Shown here piece after piece: positions 61,956 to 64,000 of a stretch of DNA of 64,000 nucleotides; within the stretch, counting starts at the first letter, position 1; the number at the start of each line of letters is the position of its first letter. The DNA comes from Rubrivivax sp. (GTDB lineage Bacteria > Pseudomonadota > Gammaproteobacteria > Burkholderiales > Burkholderiaceae_C): contig JADJYX010000001.1 of NCBI GenBank assembly GCA_016719535.1, positions 806,001 through 870,000 on the forward strand, written 5' to 3'. Under the pieces are notes generated by a model. The model was given only the letters and a program-made list of their open reading frames with translations, did no database searches and was not told where the DNA came from. A program made the position numbers and the translations under genes.

Positions 61956-63104
61956 TCAGCGCGGGTGCGAGAGCTCGAACATCAGCGCCGGCGGCAGCGA
62001 TTCGATGATCGCGCTGCGGCTCACGCAACTGAACTGGCGGCCACCGATGCGGCGCGTTTCCAGCCCCTGGCCGTCTTCCGACAATTCGATGAAGACGAGT
62101 TGCGGCATCTCGGCCAGCAGGTCCGTGCGCAGGCGCTCGAAGCGGTCGCCACCGAGCGCGCTTTCGTGCAGGATGGCGTGCGGCATGCCGCCGTGGCAGA
62201 ACTCGCGCGCCTCTTCGATCGTTGCCACGTGGTCGATCATCAGCCCCATGTGGCGCACGGCGTCGCGCACCAGCGAGCGCGTCTCGCGTCGGGCGGCGAC
62301 CACCAGCAGGTGGCTGCCGGCGAGCGGCTTGGAGTTGAGGCCCTCGCGCGCGGGGTCGGCGCGGTCACGCAGCGCCGCGGTTTCGCTGGGGTCGTTGACG
62401 GTGCGTGGAAATTCGATCGTCAGTCGCGCCGATGCGCCGTCGTCGTCGAGCCGGATCGGCAGCTCCATGGTGCGGGCCGTCTGCTGCAGCAGACGCCAGG
62501 AGATGGTCCGCAGCGGCGACTCGGCATGCGTCAGCAGGCTGTGGTCGATCTGGTCGTCGCTGAGAAAGCGGAAACTGCACGCCAGCCGCGCGAAGACCGG
62601 CCAGTCGTTGAGGTCGATGCGGAGGTCGACGGCCGAGCGCGCGTGTTCGAAGGCCCAGGTCAGCAGGGTTTCGACCAGCGTGAAGATCAGCGTCGGGTCG
62701 GCCATCACCTGCGCAGGGGCCAGCAACTGGCCAACCTCGAAGCCCCGGGCTTCGATCTGGCGCCGGTGTTGCAGCAGGGCCTCGCGCAGGACCGCCGTCA
62801 GGTCCACGCGCTCGGCGACCTGGCGCACGCGTCCGGTGGCCAGGCGGTTGACCTGCTGGCCCATGATGCCGATGCGGCGCGCGAGCTCGAGCAGTTCGCG
62901 CAATTCGCGCAAGCCCTGGCGGCTGATCTTGCCGGTCGTGGCCACGGCGTTGACGCGCTCGAGCGCCGCCGACAAGGCACTGGCGACCTCGCTGCCGAGC
63001 TGCCCCAGCAGCGCGTGGCCATCGACCGCATCGCCGGACGCCGCAACCGCACCCGGTTCGGGCGTGGCGGTCGTTGCCGGGAAGGTCTTGCCAGCAGCAT
63101 TCAT
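61956..63104 (-). CDS. Degenerate histidine-kinase/receiver-like protein
   Basis: 382 residues. The first part (HALLGQLGSEVASALSAALE, then GLRELRELLELARRIGIMGQ) looks like a helical dimerisation segment without a clear phosphoacceptor His. A GHKL-like ATPase part follows, but the N box reads LLTWAFEHA, lacking the metal-binding Asn, and no G box is seen. The C-terminal 120 residues (LLVVAARRETRSLVRDAVRH onward) resemble a receiver with HAILHESALGG where the phosphorylated Asp should be. It is therefore probably a non-enzymatic scaffold or regulator. Function unknown. Confidence 0.65.
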   Translation of the reverse strand: MNAAGKTFPATTATPEPGAVAASGDAVDGHALLGQLGSEVASALSAALERVNAVATTGKISRQGLRELRELLELARRIGIMGQQVNRLATGRVRQVAERVDLTAVLREALLQHRRQIEARGFEVGQLLAPAQVMADPTLIFTLVETLLTWAFEHARSAVDLRIDLNDWPVFARLACSFRFLSDDQIDHSLLTHAESPLRTISWRLLQQTARTMELPIRLDDDGASARLTIEFPRTVNDPSETAALRDRADPAREGLNSKPLAGSHLLVVAARRETRSLVRDAVRHMGLMIDHVATIEEAREFCHGGMPHAILHESALGGDRFERLRTDLLAEMPQLVFIELSEDGQGLETRRIGGRQFSCVSRSAIIESLPPALMFELSHPR

Positions 63105-63263
63105 GGGGACGCGGCGCTGACAGGTCAGGGCCGAACCGTCGGACGGAAGCAGAGCGCCAATCATTGTGACCGAAGCGCCCAGCGTCCACCCCGCGTTCCG
63201 GGGATCGGGGCGGCCGGGCGCGCCGATCGTGGCAAGGACATCAGGCGCCCGGATAATCCCGGC

Positions 63264-63782
63264 ATGGTGCGTGTCCTGGGGATGAGCCTGCTGGTCCTGC
63301 TGAGTGCAGGCTGTTCGCCGGAGCTCAACTGGCGCGAGTTGCGATTCGATGAAGCAGGCGTCACCCAGCTCTTTCCCTGCAAGCCGGTGCGCCAGCAGCG
63401 CAAGGTGGCGCTGGCCGGCCGGCCCCAGGTGCTGGTGCTGCAGGTCTGCGACACCGGCGGGGTGACCTGGGCGCTGGCGCACACGCAGCTCACCGACCCG
63501 GCCGAAGCGCCTGCGGTGTTGCAGGCGCTGGCCGATGCCGCCCACGCCAATATCGGCGCAGCGCGCAGTGCGGCGCGGCCACAGGTCGTTCCCGGCGCCG
63601 CCGCCCATGCGGCCGCGGGGCGCTATGGGTTCAGCGGGCAGGCGCCTGATGGCCGCCGACTGGAGGCGGCGGTGCTGCTGTATGCGCGCGGATCGGTGGT
63701 GGTGCAGCTGACGGTTCTTGGCCCAAGGCTGGCGGCCGAAGCGGTCGACACCTTCATGACTTCGGCGCGTGCCGGCGCATGA
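63264..63782 (+). CDS. Hypothetical lipoprotein
   Basis: 172 residues. N terminus MVRVLGMSLLVLLSAGCSPE is a lipoprotein signal with lipobox LSAGC. The mature part starts NWRELRFDEAGVTQLFPCKP and has two more cysteines (FPCKP, QVCDTGG) that could form a disulfide. I do not know the family's function. Its stop overlaps the MFS transporter start by four bases, so the two are translated together. Confidence 0.82.
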   Translation: MVRVLGMSLLVLLSAGCSPELNWRELRFDEAGVTQLFPCKPVRQQRKVALAGRPQVLVLQVCDTGGVTWALAHTQLTDPAEAPAVLQALADAAHANIGAARSAARPQVVPGAAAHAAAGRYGFSGQAPDGRRLEAAVLLYARGSVVVQLTVLGPRLAAEAVDTFMTSARAGA

Positions 63783-64000
63783 CGGGCCTGCCCTCGCCGG
63801 CGACCCCGTCCGGCTGGATCGGCCCGTTCGCCGTCTTTGCTGCCGTCTACTTCCTGTCTGCACTGCTGCGGGCGGTGACGGCGACGCTGGCGCCGAGCTT
63901 CAGCGCCGAGTTCAACCTGGGCGCCGCCGATCTCGGCTTGCTGGCCGGCGCCTACTTCCTGGGCTTTTCGCTGCTGCAGCTGCCGCTGGGTGCGGCGCTG
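63779..64000 (+). CDS. MFS transporter, N-terminal part (runs off the window edge)
   Basis: 74 residues of the N terminus are visible, with two membrane helices: GPFAVFAAVYFLSALLRAVT and LGLLAGAYFLGFSLLQLPLG. The intervening LAPSFSAEFNLGAADLGL matches the MFS family, nitrate/sugar-type subgroup not determinable. The gene begins inside the lipoprotein stop (ATGA). Substrate unknown. Confidence 0.8.
   Translation, partial: MTGLPSPATPSGWIGPFAVFAAVYFLSALLRAVTATLAPSFSAEFNLGAADLGLLAGAYFLGFSLLQLPLGAAL

Overview
This is a GC-rich, gene-dense chromosomal segment of a betaproteobacterium, almost certainly Burkholderiales (Rubrivivax/Leptothrix/Ideonella/Comamonadaceae-like). The evidence is gene order: yacG-zapD-coaE-pilD-pilC-pilB, ispB / rplU-rpmA-obgE-proB / rppH / proS, hemA-prfA-prmC-grxD-ubiX, a PP0621-family gene next to pilS-pilR-ampD, nrdA-nrdB followed by an AKP-rich histone-like gene, and aroQ-accB-accC-prmA. 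The lineage is inferred from synteny and protein similarity recalled by eye; no search was run.

Layout. 1-3500: the end of an aldehyde dehydrogenase gene, deoC, a short-chain dehydrogenase, and a decayed gene for an exported protein. 3637-10438: a tightly packed minus-strand operon for the protocatechuate 4,5-cleavage (lig/pmd) pathway, ligJ-ligK-(DUF1932 dehydrogenase)-ligI-ligA-ligB-ligC-(aldo/keto reductase), facing a divergent LysR regulator at 10527. 11442-17052: yacG, zapD, coaE and the type IV pilus genes pilD, pilC and pilB. 17216-19861: a 2.6-kb island inserted in the 3' half of tRNA-Pro(CGG), bounded by a 46-bp direct repeat and carrying a hipB-hipA toxin-antitoxin pair with a four-site operator array. 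19975-37733: housekeeping genes (ispB, ribosomal proteins L21 and L27, obgE, proB, rppH, proS, a transglycosylase, ubiX, grxD, prmC, prfA, hemA, miaB, tRNA-Met, ftsY, ffh). 37779-42963: a CcsA-like protein, a PP0621 protein, the PilS-PilR two-component system and ampD. 43116-48520: NrdR-type sites, nrdA, nrdB and a histone H1-like protein. 48541-64000: mixed housekeeping genes including prmA, accB-accC, aroQ, a TlpA-like thioredoxin, mtgA-aroE-tonB-rnb, an esterase, mpl, a degenerate kinase-like protein, a lipoprotein and the start of an MFS transporter.

How the genes work together. LigAB opens protocatechuate at the 4,5 bond, LigC oxidises the semialdehyde to 2-pyrone-4,6-dicarboxylate, LigI hydrolyses the pyrone, LigJ hydrates 4-oxalomesaconate, and LigK splits the product to pyruvate and oxaloacetate. 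No ligU tautomerase or dedicated transporter lies in the window. PilB, PilC and PilD assemble type IV pili, and PilS/PilR would control pilin transcription. FtsY and Ffh are the SRP receptor and SRP GTPase; PrmC methylates the adjacent PrfA. AccB and AccC supply biotin carboxyl carrier protein and biotin carboxylase.

Points most worth a second look: (i) accC lacks about 36 N-terminal codons in frame; (ii) aroE seems to need one extra base in a C run to reach a proper start; (iii) the hipBA island has four 17-bp operators at about 50-bp intervals around a clear promoter; (iv) an alternative-hairpin segment lies between nrdA and nrdB; (v) the lig operon carries two extra oxidoreductase genes. 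I found no CRISPR array, insertion sequence, integrase or rRNA.
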